From: CAYOUV01 sp964407265
GTDB taxonomy: Bacteria > Chloroflexota > Anaerolineae > Anaerolineales > Villigracilaceae
Length of the DNA stretch: 64,000 nt
Assembly (NCBI GenBank): GCA_964407265.1
Contig: CAYOUV010000007.1
Span: 1 to 64,000 of the forward strand
Direction of reading: 5' to 3'
Part shown: positions 1-8,082 of the stretch, piece after piece
Layout of the letters: each line of letters begins with the position of its first letter
How positions within the stretch are numbered: the first letter of the stretch is position 1
Translations under genes and position numbers: made by a program
The notes under the pieces: model-generated
Told to the model about the DNA's origin: nothing
The model's input: the letters and a program-made list of their open reading frames with translations, nothing else
Database searches by the model: none

Positions 1-493
1 GGGACAGGGCTTCGATTTTCTTCTCCACATCCTCCTCGGTCACTTTGACTAAAAAATGAGGGAAGAAGCCATAACTGGAGCGCACGACATCGAAGCCAAG
101 CACCGTGATCCCGCGAAAAGCGCGCAGTGCTTCCTGTGTAACCACATTGTGGTCCTGGTGGATGTCCCGCTCGCTGTGCACAAAGATGATATCCGGTTTG
201 AATTCACGTCGCAATTTGAGCAGGTATTCAAGGATTTCCTGGCGGGCATCGGGGAATTTACGCGTCTCGAAGGTCTCGACAATGTCGCGGTCTTCGGTCA
301 CGCCCAGCACAGACATGGCGGCGCGATGTTCTTCGACCACATGTTTGAGAGCGTGGTTTTTCTGGTTGTCTGATAGCGTTACACACAGCACATCGCTGAA
401 GGTGCGAATGCTGTACAACAAAGCTCCAGCTCCAAGTTCGATGTCGTCAGGATGTGCGCCGATACAAAGAACCCGTTTTCCATAGAAGTTCAT
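1..493 (-). CDS. PIG-L/LmbE-family deacetylase (truncated by window edge)
   Basis: Reads from an ATG at 493 to the left edge, so about 164 N-terminal residues are present and the C-terminus is missing. The N-terminus carries the family signature GAHPDDIELGAG (residues 12-23), whose His and Asp pair binds the catalytic zinc, and a later HQDH motif supplies another metal ligand. The family removes N-acetyl groups from amino sugars and similar substrates (GlcNAc-PI, mycothiol or bacillithiol precursors, antibiotic sugars). The substrate cannot be told from the sequence. An AAGGA ribosome site lies about 9 nt upstream. The methyltransferase gene ends 30 bases before the start on the same strand, so the two are probably co-transcribed and may modify one glycan or small molecule. 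Family assignment is firm. Confidence 0.88.
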   Translation of the reverse strand, partial: MNFYGKRVLCIGAHPDDIELGAGALLYSIRTFSDVLCVTLSDNQKNHALKHVVEEHRAAMSVLGVTEDRDIVETFETRKFPDARQEILEYLLKLRREFKPDIIFVHSERDIHQDHNVVTQEALRAFRGITVLGFDVVRSSYGFFPHFLVKVTEEDVEKKIEALS

Positions 494-523
494 CGCAACC
501 GTCCTTGCTCGATTTGCCAGCTC

Positions 524-1327
524 TTATTTGGTTGCCAGGATACCGCCAACGACTTTGGTCATCACCAGTTTGCCATCGCGTTCGAACCAGTGATTGGCAA
601 CCGCCTCGATCTTACCGATCAGGGCTTCGTACTCATCCTTGTTGCTGAACATGCTGGTCCATAATTTGCGGTCTTCGGAAAGCGATGCCCGGACGTATTC
701 GATGAAGGGTGCCACTTCTGGGAAAGTGATTGGATTTTCGAAAATGTGTAAATCGGTCTTGGCAAAGATGCCCTCAATTGTCTGGAAAATATCGCCTTTG
801 AAGCGGCTGGAGCCGGGCATCGGGGGAATTGGCTTGTTCGTGGCCTCTTTGATGATCTCGTAGAACATTTGCTTGTTCTCTGGAAGGGGTCCGGAAACAA
901 ACAGGCGCCCGCCGGGTTTCAGGACGCGGTGCGCTTCGCTGAAGGTGAATTGCAGATCGGAGGCATAATAAATTGCGAAGGCGCTGGACAGCAAATCGAA
1001 TTGATTGTCAGCAAATGGGAAGCGCTTGTTGAAATCCAGGAACATGAATTTCGTGTCGCTGCCACCGCGTTCGGCATCTTTTGCGCGGGCTTTGTTAAGC
1101 AGTTCTTCGGAGAAATCCCCGCCGGTGATCTGTGCCAGACCTTTAGTATAATCGTGGTATAAAAAGCACTGTTTTCCAGCTCCACAGCCAACATCCAGGA
1201 TATTCATACCGGGTTGTGGTTTGAGCAGGTCAACGGTCCATTGGTCTATGTTTTTTGCGCCATATTTTTCGTGAATGTCGATGCGCTTAAGCAGGTCTTT
1301 GCTGGTTTCTTGATAATTGATTTGCAT
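524..1327 (-). CDS. class I SAM-dependent methyltransferase
   Basis: A 267-residue soluble protein. Motif I (ILDVGCGAGKQ, about residues 44-54) binds S-adenosylmethionine. An acidic residue follows in TGGDFSEELL, and the post-motif HRVLKPGGRLFVSG matches the UbiE/Methyltransf_11 fold. The substrate is not recognisable: the C-terminal half has no match I know. The start is supported by AAGGAG 7 nt upstream and by a promoter at 1376-1404. It is the first gene of a unit that continues into the PIG-L deacetylase 30 bases downstream, and it diverges from hisS. Confidence 0.82.
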   Translation of the reverse strand: MQINYQETSKDLLKRIDIHEKYGAKNIDQWTVDLLKPQPGMNILDVGCGAGKQCFLYHDYTKGLAQITGGDFSEELLNKARAKDAERGGSDTKFMFLDFNKRFPFADNQFDLLSSAFAIYYASDLQFTFSEAHRVLKPGGRLFVSGPLPENKQMFYEIIKEATNKPIPPMPGSSRFKGDIFQTIEGIFAKTDLHIFENPITFPEVAPFIEYVRASLSEDRKLWTSMFSNKDEYEALIGKIEAVANHWFERDGKLVMTKVVGGILATK

Positions 1328-1375
1328 GGCTTGCTCCTTGCCTGTGATTGCATACCTTCAAGTAGAATAAGTCGC

Positions 1376-1404
1376 ATTATAACAGGGATAATTTCATAAT
1401 TCAA
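1376..1404 (-). promoter_or_regulatory. sigma-70 type promoter for the methyltransferase/PIG-L unit
   Basis: On the minus strand, TTGAAT (1404-1399) and TATAAT (1381-1376) are separated by 17 bases, with the start codon 49 bases further on. Seen directly as a near-consensus match; activity is inferred. Confidence 0.6.
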
Positions 1405-1455
1405 TAAATGAATATTGGGTTATGAATCAAATACAGTTTGGATCCGGAGTATTTC

Positions 1456-2742
1456 ATGGCCTCTAAAAATATCATCCCATCTGTTAAAGGCACCCGTGAT
1501 TTTTACCCAGAATTGATGGCTGTACGCACCTGGCTATATGGTGTTTTGCGCCAGGTCTCGGAATCGTTTGGATATCAGGAGTACGAGGCACCTATCCTTG
1601 AAAGCCTCGATCTTTATGCCGCCAAGTCCGGCGAGGAACTGGTCAAGGAACAATCTTATGTTTTTACGGACCGCTCAGGTGATCAAATCGCGCTGCGCCC
1701 CGAATTGACGCCGTCCTTGGCGCGCATGGTAGCCCAGAAACAGCGCGAATTGACTTACCCGCTGCGCTGGTGGTCGTTTGGTCCGTTCTGGCGTTACGAG
1801 CGTCCGCAAAAGGGGCGTTCGCGCGAGTTTTTCCAGTGGAATGTAGATATGCTGGGAGTTGATTCGCCGGAAGCGGACGCCGAGCTGGTGACCGTACTGG
1901 CGACTTTCTTTAAAACGGTCGGGCTTACCCCGGGCGAGGTCATGATCCTGGTCAATAATCGAAAGCTGATGGATTCGCGCTTCGATGGTATTGGCATTCC
2001 GAAAAATCAGCGTCCGGCAGTATCGTCCTGGATTGACCGGCGGGAAAAAATGTCAATCGAGGCCTGGTTGAAGTATGGCGCGGACATCGGCTTAAGCCAG
2101 GTTCAGATCGGATCCGTCAAGCAGATGCTGGCTGACCAGGACCTGTGGCAGCAGTCCGAGGAGCTGGTGCGATTCTTCAAGGCTATCGACGCACTCGGCC
2201 TGCGCGAGTACGTACGCTTCGACCCGGCCATCGTGCGTGGATTGTTGTATTACACCGGCACGGTGTTCGAGGCCTGGGAAGTCGGCGGTGAAATCAAGCG
2301 CTCGATCCTGGGTGGCGGTCGCTATGACAATCTTCTGGCGGATGTGGGCGGCGATCCGCTCCCGGCCGTGGGTTATGCAATGGGGGACGTGGTTGTCACA
2401 CTGATTTTAGAGAAATATGGACTTCTTCCAAAAGGATTGGACGCGACGCCAGCCCCGGTTTTGGTTACTATTTTCAATGATGAATTATTGCTCGAATCGT
2501 ACACACTTGCAGCCGAACTTCGACGCGCTGGTCTGAATGTGACCTGCTATCCGGAGCCATCCAAGCTATCCAAGCAATTTAAATTTGCAGACCGGATTGG
2601 GTTGCGCGTAACCATCGTCGTCGGTCCGGACGAGGTCGCTGCAGGGACGGTAGCGGTCAAAGATTTAGTTTCCGGTGACCAGCGATCAGTTAACCGTAAA
2701 GAGGCAGCCGAGGCTATCCGCAAAATCCTTGCTAGCCATTAG
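1456..2742 (+). CDS. hisS: histidyl-tRNA synthetase
   Basis: Class II aminoacyl-tRNA synthetase that charges tRNA-His. Motif 2 (ALRPELTPSLARM), the histidine-specific RGLLYYTGTVFEAW and the motif 3 region LGGGRYDNL are present. About 90 C-terminal residues form the HisRS anticodon-binding domain (APVLVTIF...RIGLRVTIVVG). That domain separates it from the paralogue HisZ, which lacks it. At 428 residues the length is normal for HisS. I chose ATG 1456, not the TTG at 1438, because GGAG at 1446-1449 sits 6 nt before 1456 and the protein then begins MASKNIIPSVKGTRDF, as in the family. The cognate tRNA-His gene begins 29 bases after the stop codon. Confidence 0.95.
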   Translation: MASKNIIPSVKGTRDFYPELMAVRTWLYGVLRQVSESFGYQEYEAPILESLDLYAAKSGEELVKEQSYVFTDRSGDQIALRPELTPSLARMVAQKQRELTYPLRWWSFGPFWRYERPQKGRSREFFQWNVDMLGVDSPEADAELVTVLATFFKTVGLTPGEVMILVNNRKLMDSRFDGIGIPKNQRPAVSSWIDRREKMSIEAWLKYGADIGLSQVQIGSVKQMLADQDLWQQSEELVRFFKAIDALGLREYVRFDPAIVRGLLYYTGTVFEAWEVGGEIKRSILGGGRYDNLLADVGGDPLPAVGYAMGDVVVTLILEKYGLLPKGLDATPAPVLVTIFNDELLLESYTLAAELRRAGLNVTCYPEPSKLSKQFKFADRIGLRVTIVVGPDEVAAGTVAVKDLVSGDQRSVNRKEAAEAIRKILASH

Positions 2743-2756
2743 CGCTGTGGTATAAT
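2729..2756 (+). promoter_or_regulatory. promoter for tRNA-His, overlapping the hisS 3' end
   Basis: TTGCTA (2729-2734), 16 bases, then TATAAT (2751-2756) preceded by TGG, an extended -10 element. It gives tRNA-His its own start 15-20 bases before the mature 5' end, independent of hisS read-through. The motif is seen; activity is inferred. Confidence 0.6.
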
Positions 2757-2771
2757 CGCCCAGCTAATCGC

Positions 2772-2844
2772 GGTGGCTGTAGCTCAATGGCAGAGCACTT
2801 GACTGTGGATCAAGTGGTTGAGGGTTCGAGCCCCTTCAGCCACC
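2772..2844 (+). tRNA. tRNA-His (GTG)
   Basis: Complete cloverleaf. The acceptor stem GTGGCTG (2773-2779) pairs perfectly with CAGCCAC (2837-2843). The anticodon stem-loop CTTGA-CTGTGGA-TCAAG gives anticodon GTG, and the T-loop is TTCGAGC. The extra G at 2772 opposite C73 (2844) is the identity element of histidine tRNAs. CCA is not encoded. It lies directly behind hisS. Confidence 0.96.
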
Positions 2845-2848
2845 CCTG

Positions 2849-2874
2849 ACGCCCTCATTTGAGGGCGTTTTTTG
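2849..2874 (+). terminator. intrinsic terminator after tRNA-His
   Basis: An 8-bp stem ACGCCCTC / GAGGGCGT with an ATTT loop, followed by a run of T, beginning 5 bases after the tRNA. The rest of the gap up to 3046 is an AT-rich leader in which I see no further gene. Confidence 0.88.
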
Positions 2875-3046
2875 TTATGCAGGGTGTGGGTGGATTAAAA
2901 TTTTCTCCTTTTTAGGAATGTGCCAGGTAAAAAATCAATTGGGAGAACTGTTCTCATAATTCTCTAATATTCGAGCCGTAACTTATTATGATTCAAAACG
3001 ACCAGTAAGTAAATATCGAAATACCAATATTGAGGAGATCTTCGAC

Positions 3047-3541
3047 ATGCGTAAAAGTTCAATCTTTATTTCTGTGGTCTTGACAACTTTTGTTTTGGCG
3101 ATGCTGGCCAGCGTAGCATATGCTTATCAAGAGGTGGCGAAAGCCAAGGCGAGTCTGGTGGCCGCTCAACCGGCTGTGACCGAAACCGTCCAACCGGTTG
3201 AAATTGTAGAAACGCCTGAACCAACGCAAGCGGCACCGGTGATGGCTGAACAGGCTGCCGCTTTGGCCGCGCAAGCCTTGGGGCAGAATGATCTGTACAG
3301 CGTCGAACTGACGACTTTTAACGGCGCCGATGCCTATCTGGTTACTTTTAGCTCGGGAAATTTGGTGTATGTTGGCCTGGATGGGCAGATCCTTTCGCAA
3401 ACCAAGCTGCAAGTCGCCTCGAGTAGTTTTGAGACGACTGTCCAGACCAAGCAACAAACCAAGAAGGCCAGTAATGCTAAAAGTGGCGAGAGTCAGAGTC
3501 ACGAAAAGGATGATCATGAGCACGACGACGGCGAAGATTAA
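3047..3541 (+). CDS. secreted or membrane-anchored PepSY-like protein
   Basis: 164 residues. An N-terminal hydrophobic segment (about 7-27) ending near AYAYQ looks like a signal peptide or anchor. A Pro/Thr/Glu/Val-rich spacer follows (about 40-65). A small domain at about 68-125, with helix AAALAAQALG then YSVELTTFNGADAYLVTF and VYVGLDGQIL, resembles a PepSY repeat. The tail is rich in His, Asp and Glu (HEKDDHEHDDGED) and could bind metal. First gene of a compact set with the next three (gaps 19, 0 and 23 bases) that includes ApbE and a ferric-reductase-like membrane protein, so a role in envelope redox or metal handling is likely. I find no clear ApbE flavinylation motif. AGGAG precedes the start. 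The PepSY assignment is tentative. Confidence 0.6.
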   Translation: MRKSSIFISVVLTTFVLAMLASVAYAYQEVAKAKASLVAAQPAVTETVQPVEIVETPEPTQAAPVMAEQAAALAAQALGQNDLYSVELTTFNGADAYLVTFSSGNLVYVGLDGQILSQTKLQVASSSFETTVQTKQQTKKASNAKSGESQSHEKDDHEHDDGED

Positions 3542-3560
3542 CCTTGCTTAGCAGGAATTT

Positions 3561-3905
3561 ATGATGGCAAACAAACCCAAGTCCAAAAACTGGAATGATG
3601 TGCAGATGGTGATTGCTGCCGTTGCGATTGCCTTGAGTCTGGGATTCTGGAACATGTTTTCCGCTCCCGCCAAACAGGATCTGGCCAATCAAGTTGATCC
3701 GGTGACAGCGCCCCCGCCGACCGAAACCCCGGAACCTTCGCCAACACCGCAGGTCGTGCCAACGCTGCTGCCGCATGTTAAGATCTATCTTGGTGGGGCG
3801 GCACCGCAGGTGCAGCAAGTATCAGCCCCGGCTAAGCGGGCCAAAAAAGCCAAAAGCGGGGGCGGTGGTAGTTCTGGAACCGTAACGACCACCAAGACTT
3901 CCTAG
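3561..3905 (+). CDS. small single-span membrane protein, unknown function
   Basis: 114 residues. A short basic N-terminus precedes one hydrophobic segment (about 13-33, VIAAVAIALSLGFWNMF), then a Pro/Thr-rich extracytoplasmic spacer (TAPPPTETPEPSPTPQ) and a Lys-rich, Gly/Ser/Thr-rich end. There is no cysteine and no recognisable catalytic motif. The stop codon abuts the apbE start, so translation is probably coupled. Its place in the ApbE/ferric-reductase set suggests a structural or partner role in that envelope system. I do not recognise the family. Confidence 0.6.
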   Translation: MMANKPKSKNWNDVQMVIAAVAIALSLGFWNMFSAPAKQDLANQVDPVTAPPPTETPEPSPTPQVVPTLLPHVKIYLGGAAPQVQQVSAPAKRAKKAKSGGGGSSGTVTTTKTS

Positions 3906-4826
3906 ATGTTGCATCGACTGGCATTCCACGCGATGGGCAGCCAGATGCTGGCTGTCATAGAGCAGGCATCCGATCCGGCTCCACCGGTATTGCATGAGGT
4001 CCCGAAGTGGTTTGAGCAATGGGAACAGGTGCTCAGCCGCTTTCGACCCGAGAGCGAATTGAGTCGTTTAAATGCGAGGTCGGGTCAGCCGGTTCATGTC
4101 AGCCAGATTCTGTGGGATGTGTTCAAGGCTGCCCTCGTGACCGAGGCGGCCACGACGGGGCTGGTCACGCCGACGGTGTTGGATGCAGTCGTTCAAGCCG
4201 GGTATGACCGCAGTTTTGACACCCTTCCACGGGGTCAATTCCAGCCTGCCTCGCAGATGCTGGTAGAAGTAAACCCGCTCTCGGAAGTGACCTGGGACGA
4301 GGACTCCCGCACGATCTATTTGCCTGTGGGTGTCCACTTAGATCTGGGCGGTGTGGCTAAGGGCTGGGCAGCCCACCAGGCAATGCGGCGCCTCAAAGCG
4401 CACGGCCCTGCGCTGGTTGATGCGGGAGGCGATATCGCCATAAGCGGACCTCGCTTGGATGGTGAACCCTGGTCCGTGGGTGTTGCCGAACCCTTTAATC
4501 CGTCTGAGGAATTTGTTGTCTTGCATCTTGGTGCGAACGGCGTGGCGACCTCGGGTAAGGACCGCCGTCGCTGGACGCAAGGCGCTGAACTTCGCCATCA
4601 CCTGATCGACCCGCGCACCGGACAATCTGCCGAAACTGATGTGCTGACTGCTACGGTAGTGGCACCGACCGTAATCGAAGCCGAGGCCGCCGCCAAGGTC
4701 GCCTTTTTGTTGGGCAGCCAGGAAGGGTTGGCCTGGTTGAAGGCCGACCCAACCCTGGCCGGATTGCTGGTCCTGGACGACGGACAAGTAGTCAGCAGCC
4801 AGACTATTCAGCAGTACCTCTCGTAA
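3906..4826 (+). CDS. apbE: FAD:protein FMN transferase
   Basis: ApbE covalently attaches FMN from FAD to a Thr or Ser of extracytoplasmic redox proteins, using Mg2+. Family landmarks are visible: N-terminal FHAMGSQM, the central LDLGGVAKGWA with VDAGGDIAISG (FAD and metal site), then HHLIDPRTGQ and the C-terminal TATVVAPTVIEAEA. At 306 residues the length is normal. No signal peptide is obvious, so the mature region may act in the cytoplasm or be exported another way. It begins on the base after the preceding stop codon. The next gene encodes a haem-type membrane reductase, which fits electron delivery to a flavinylated acceptor. No FMN-binding-domain target lies in this window. Confidence 0.9.
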   Translation: MLHRLAFHAMGSQMLAVIEQASDPAPPVLHEVPKWFEQWEQVLSRFRPESELSRLNARSGQPVHVSQILWDVFKAALVTEAATTGLVTPTVLDAVVQAGYDRSFDTLPRGQFQPASQMLVEVNPLSEVTWDEDSRTIYLPVGVHLDLGGVAKGWAAHQAMRRLKAHGPALVDAGGDIAISGPRLDGEPWSVGVAEPFNPSEEFVVLHLGANGVATSGKDRRRWTQGAELRHHLIDPRTGQSAETDVLTATVVAPTVIEAEAAAKVAFLLGSQEGLAWLKADPTLAGLLVLDDGQVVSSQTIQQYLS

Positions 4827-4849
4827 TTATTTATTCACAGGAAAAACTT

Positions 4850-5593
4850 ATGCCAAATGTAAACGATGATTTAGAATTCAACCAATCAAGCCTGACCCTG
4901 CAATCTTTTTTGCTGCTTCTGGTGGCGATGGTCATTGGCCTGCAGGTGGCCGTGATGCTCTTGCCGGTCTGGATGCCGAATATGGCTGTATCACTGGCAG
5001 GAGATGCGCCCAAGGCGTATTGGTATCTCTCGCGCGGGACAGCTTTTGTGGCGCTCAGCTTGTTGTGGATTTCAATGGCGCTGGGATTGGGGATTACCAA
5101 TAAAATGGCGCGGTCCTGGCCGGGTGCTCCCGCGGCATTTGCGATTCATGAATATGTCAGCCTGTTGGGATTGGCGTTTGCTGCATTCCACGCCTTAGTC
5201 CTGATGGGCGACCACTACATCAACTTTACATTGTTGCAGGTTATCGTTCCATTCGCATCCACGGGTTACCGTCCCTTCTGGGTTGGTTTGGGGCAGGTTG
5301 GATTCTACACCTGGGTAATCGTGGCGTTGAGTTTTTATGTGCGACAGCACATCGGGCATAAATCCTGGCGTTTCATTCATTACGCCAGCTTTTTAATGTA
5401 CCTGATCGCCCTGCTGCACGGATTGATAAGCGGTACCGATACATCCTTGCCGTGGGCGCAATGGTATTACTGGATCTCGGCCGGGAGCCTGATTTTCCTG
5501 TTGGCATACCGTCTGGTAGCGCCGGCTGTGGATCGGTTATTCCCCCCGAGAAAGATTGCCGCATCTCGGCCAAGTCCGACGCAAGGCACTTAA
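4850..5593 (+). CDS. ferric reductase-like transmembrane protein
   Basis: 247 residues with about six membrane segments. Histidines placed like the haem ligands of the ferric-reductase-like (PF01794/MsrQ) fold occur in HEYVSLLGLAFAAFHAL and in FIHYASFLMYLIALLHG. It has no soluble FAD/NAD(P)H domain, so it would pass electrons across the membrane from another donor. AGGAAAA lies about 5 nt before the ATG. It is the last gene of the ApbE set. MsrQ is a possible alternative, but its partner MsrP is absent here. The C-terminus is short and Arg/Pro-rich. Confidence 0.8.
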   Translation: MPNVNDDLEFNQSSLTLQSFLLLLVAMVIGLQVAVMLLPVWMPNMAVSLAGDAPKAYWYLSRGTAFVALSLLWISMALGLGITNKMARSWPGAPAAFAIHEYVSLLGLAFAAFHALVLMGDHYINFTLLQVIVPFASTGYRPFWVGLGQVGFYTWVIVALSFYVRQHIGHKSWRFIHYASFLMYLIALLHGLISGTDTSLPWAQWYYWISAGSLIFLLAYRLVAPAVDRLFPPRKIAASRPSPTQGT

Positions 5594-5595
5594 CA

Positions 5596-5627
5596 AAACA
5601 CACCCTCCCGGTTGGGAGGGTGTGTTT
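5596..5627. terminator. bidirectional terminator between convergent genes
   Basis: A perfect 14-bp inverted repeat, AAACACACCCTCCC / GGGAGGGTGTGTTT, with a 4-base loop. It lies 2 bases after the ferric-reductase-like gene and 10 before the stop of the convergent dehydrogenase gene, with A and T runs on the two sides. Confidence 0.9.
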
Positions 5628-5636
5628 ATGTGGGAT

Positions 5637-6809
5637 TTATGCGCTGCTGCGCTGCCTGCGTTTTGCGGGTTGGGGCGAATCTTCAGCTTCACCGCTCAGC
5701 CAGGCTTTGAGCGTGGCGCGATACAAGGCGCGTTCGAAGTAACTGCCGTTTAATGAAAGCCCATTGTATCCTTTTTCGAAAAGTACATCCATCAGCGGTT
5801 CCACTTGCTGGGCATAATGCCGCATGCAGGCTTCAGCATGGACTCCCGGCCACGAATAGCAGGTCACGGTGGTGCGGCGATGCTTGGATGGAATCGATTC
5901 GGGGACCAGCTGGTCCCATTTTGGATCATCGGGATCAAAAACATATTGATCCAGGTTGCCCTGCGGGATGCCTTCCACGCCGCGTACGACGGGTGGGTTG
6001 GCGTCTAGTATATAGGGATCGACAGCCAGGTCTACCACGATGGCGTGTTCAGGTAGCCAGGCTAACCACGCATTTGGAACGACCGGTTTACTGGGGTTGC
6101 GTCGCTGGGTGGCATCCACCAGGATATCAGCCTGGGACATGAGCTTTTCCATCATAACGGGATTCGATGAAATGTTGCGTCCGACCGAAAGAGCGATAGC
6201 CCCCGGTCCACTGTCGGCGATATGATCGCTGTTGCGTTCGATATTTCCCAGTTTGGTAGCCGCGTCCACTGCGTGCTTTCCGACCATGCCGGTACCCAGA
6301 ATGACCACGTGGATTGGCGTTTTGTCGGTCTTGACCAAGCCCGGCCAGCGTTTCTCGAGTGCGTCGAACGCTGCTTCCAAGCCGTTCCAGGCGACAGCCT
6401 TCATGTTTTCCATCAGGCGTGTACCTTTGTCGTTGACAATGCTGTCCAGGGAAATGGCGCGGATGCCCAATTCTTGCAGAGTTTTGACGCGTTTGGGCCG
6501 GGTAGGGTAGTGCAGCATTGTGACCAGAATGCTGCCGCGTTTGATCAGCTTGAATTCTTCCGGTTTAGGGGAACGCAGGATGAGCACGACGTCCTGCTGG
6601 AAGGCTTCCTCGCGGCTGCATTGGTTAACGGCCGGATTGGCTTGTTTATAATCTTCGAAAGTGTAACCGGAGCGTGAGCCGTAACCTTCCTCGATGTAAA
6701 CCTGGGCGCCAAGCGTGACTACGTATTCGATAAATTCTGGCAGGAAGACGCGCTTCTCGCCGGCTTCATGACGCATGCGCGGAAATCCAATCGTCATTAT
6801 AGGTTTCAT
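5637..6809 (-). CDS. AlaDH/PNT-family NAD(P)-dependent dehydrogenase, copy 2
   Basis: 390 residues. The N-terminal domain (1-140) has the family opening TIGFPRMRHEAGEKRVFLPE and ILRSPKPEEFKLIKRGSI. The C-terminal Rossmann domain has the nucleotide loop VVILGTGMVGKHAVDAA (about 170-186). The family includes alanine dehydrogenase, the transhydrogenase alpha subunit and saccharopine/lysine-ketoglutarate reductase enzymes. The exact substrate is not evident, and LHYPTRPKRV and AVAWNG are unlike textbook Ald. It is a clear paralogue of the gene just upstream (same motifs LHYPTRP, SLDS, AVAWNG, LVDATQR, GIPQGNLDQ). AAGGAGAT sits before the ATG and overlaps the stop codon of that gene, so the two are translationally coupled. 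Confidence 0.8.
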   Translation of the reverse strand: MKPIMTIGFPRMRHEAGEKRVFLPEFIEYVVTLGAQVYIEEGYGSRSGYTFEDYKQANPAVNQCSREEAFQQDVVLILRSPKPEEFKLIKRGSILVTMLHYPTRPKRVKTLQELGIRAISLDSIVNDKGTRLMENMKAVAWNGLEAAFDALEKRWPGLVKTDKTPIHVVILGTGMVGKHAVDAATKLGNIERNSDHIADSGPGAIALSVGRNISSNPVMMEKLMSQADILVDATQRRNPSKPVVPNAWLAWLPEHAIVVDLAVDPYILDANPPVVRGVEGIPQGNLDQYVFDPDDPKWDQLVPESIPSKHRRTTVTCYSWPGVHAEACMRHYAQQVEPLMDVLFEKGYNGLSLNGSYFERALYRATLKAWLSGEAEDSPQPAKRRQRSSA

Positions 6810-7952
6810 TTAAATCTCCTTCAAGGAATTAACCTTGAATTGTGATAGCAAGGCACGGCCAATGGCCCGTTCGAAATAAAGCCCGTTTGGATTGACGCGT
6901 TGAATGCCGCCTTTCTCGATGATGGTTCGCATTAAGGGGCGCAGCTGATACCCATACAATTCCATGCATTCCCTTGGGTGCAGACCTGGCCAGGAATAAC
7001 ATGAGACGGCAAATCGCCGCTCTTTGGTGGAGACACAATCCGGCATGCGGTCATAAGCCGGGTCATCCGGAGCAAAAACGAACTGGTCCAGGTTTCCTTG
7101 TGGAATGCCCTCAATTCCCTTGACTTCGGGCGGCTGGATGATGCAGTCGTATGGATCAACAGACAGGTCCAGCAGCACGGCGTGTTCTGGCAGCCAGGCA
7201 ATCCAATCGTTTGGAATAACGACTTTGCTTGGATCAGGACGTTGGGTGGCATCCACCAGGATGTCGGTGGTCGAAAGGATTTCCCGCATGGGTTTCTCGC
7301 GTCCGGTCAGATCGTAATCGATGGCCGTGACCTGCACACCGGGGACGCCGCGGGTTGCCAGCGACTGCCAGAGTGTTAAATCCCCATACCTGCTGGCAGC
7401 CTGGACTGCGTGCGCACCTACCGCACCTACACCCATGACCGTAACGCGCACGGGAGCACGTTCCGTGCTTTCCATCCCGGGAGCCGGATAAGTCCGGCGC
7501 AACACCTGGAAGGCCACTTCGGAACCGTTCCAGGCAACTGAGTGCAGGTTTTCGACCACCCGGCGTCCGACGTCGTCCTTGAGTGAATCGAGTGAGATCG
7601 CTTCCGCTCCGAGTGACCGCAGGAATTCTACGCGCCTCGGGCGGGTCGGGTAGTGCAGCATGGAAATCAGACAGGATTTTTTATCGAGCAACTGCAGGTC
7701 GTCGTCCGCCGGGCAGCGCAAAACCAAGACCAATTCTTTGTGGAATATTTCTTCGCGGGAAACGAACCTGACCCCCGGTGCCACTTTCTGGTAATCTGCT
7801 TCCGTCAATCTCATCCCGGACCCATATCCAAATTCAAGAAAGACCTGGGCTCCATATTTTTGCAAGCGGGCAATAAATGCTGGCAAAAAATCGCGCCGTT
7901 CGCCGTATTCAACATGCATGCGGGCTAGGCCGATCGTAATTGTCTCAGTCAT
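6810..7952 (-). CDS. AlaDH/PNT-family NAD(P)-dependent dehydrogenase, copy 1
   Basis: Same architecture as the following gene: an N-terminal AlaDH/PNT domain (TITIGLARMHVEYGERRD) and a Rossmann domain with VTVMGVGAVGAHAVQAA near residue 170. I placed the start at 7952 (MTETITIG) because GGGAG lies about 5 nt upstream and the product aligns with its paralogue. An in-frame extension to 8003 would add a non-conserved segment. The two copies abut and are probably one transcript. Both keep the nucleotide-binding loop, so both should be active. Two subunits of a heteromer or two substrate specificities are equally possible. Confidence 0.8.
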   Translation of the reverse strand: MTETITIGLARMHVEYGERRDFLPAFIARLQKYGAQVFLEFGYGSGMRLTEADYQKVAPGVRFVSREEIFHKELVLVLRCPADDDLQLLDKKSCLISMLHYPTRPRRVEFLRSLGAEAISLDSLKDDVGRRVVENLHSVAWNGSEVAFQVLRRTYPAPGMESTERAPVRVTVMGVGAVGAHAVQAASRYGDLTLWQSLATRGVPGVQVTAIDYDLTGREKPMREILSTTDILVDATQRPDPSKVVIPNDWIAWLPEHAVLLDLSVDPYDCIIQPPEVKGIEGIPQGNLDQFVFAPDDPAYDRMPDCVSTKERRFAVSCYSWPGLHPRECMELYGYQLRPLMRTIIEKGGIQRVNPNGLYFERAIGRALLSQFKVNSLKEI

Positions 7953-8082
7953 GACTCCCTCGTGAATGAAAATGCAGGATGCTGTCCCTGAAAAGTTTAC
8001 CATAGGAAAGTTTCGGGAGATATGTCACTAGAAATCGTTTTCGAGCCTCGCTATACTGATAAAAAGGCCAGAGGAGGAAGTT

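Noticed and set aside
1456..2742. HisZ, the regulatory paralogue of HisRS.
   Set aside because: The C-terminal anticodon-binding domain is present, the catalytic motifs are complete and a tRNA-His follows; no his biosynthesis genes are near.
3059..3523. A long open frame antisense to the PepSY-like gene, and many similar antisense frames across the window.
   Set aside because: They lack ribosome sites and recognisable domains, and each lies opposite a well-supported gene. They look like by-products of codon composition.
4850..5593. MsrQ of the MsrPQ methionine sulfoxide reductase system.
   Set aside because: No MsrP gene is adjacent; the ApbE neighbourhood favours another electron acceptor.
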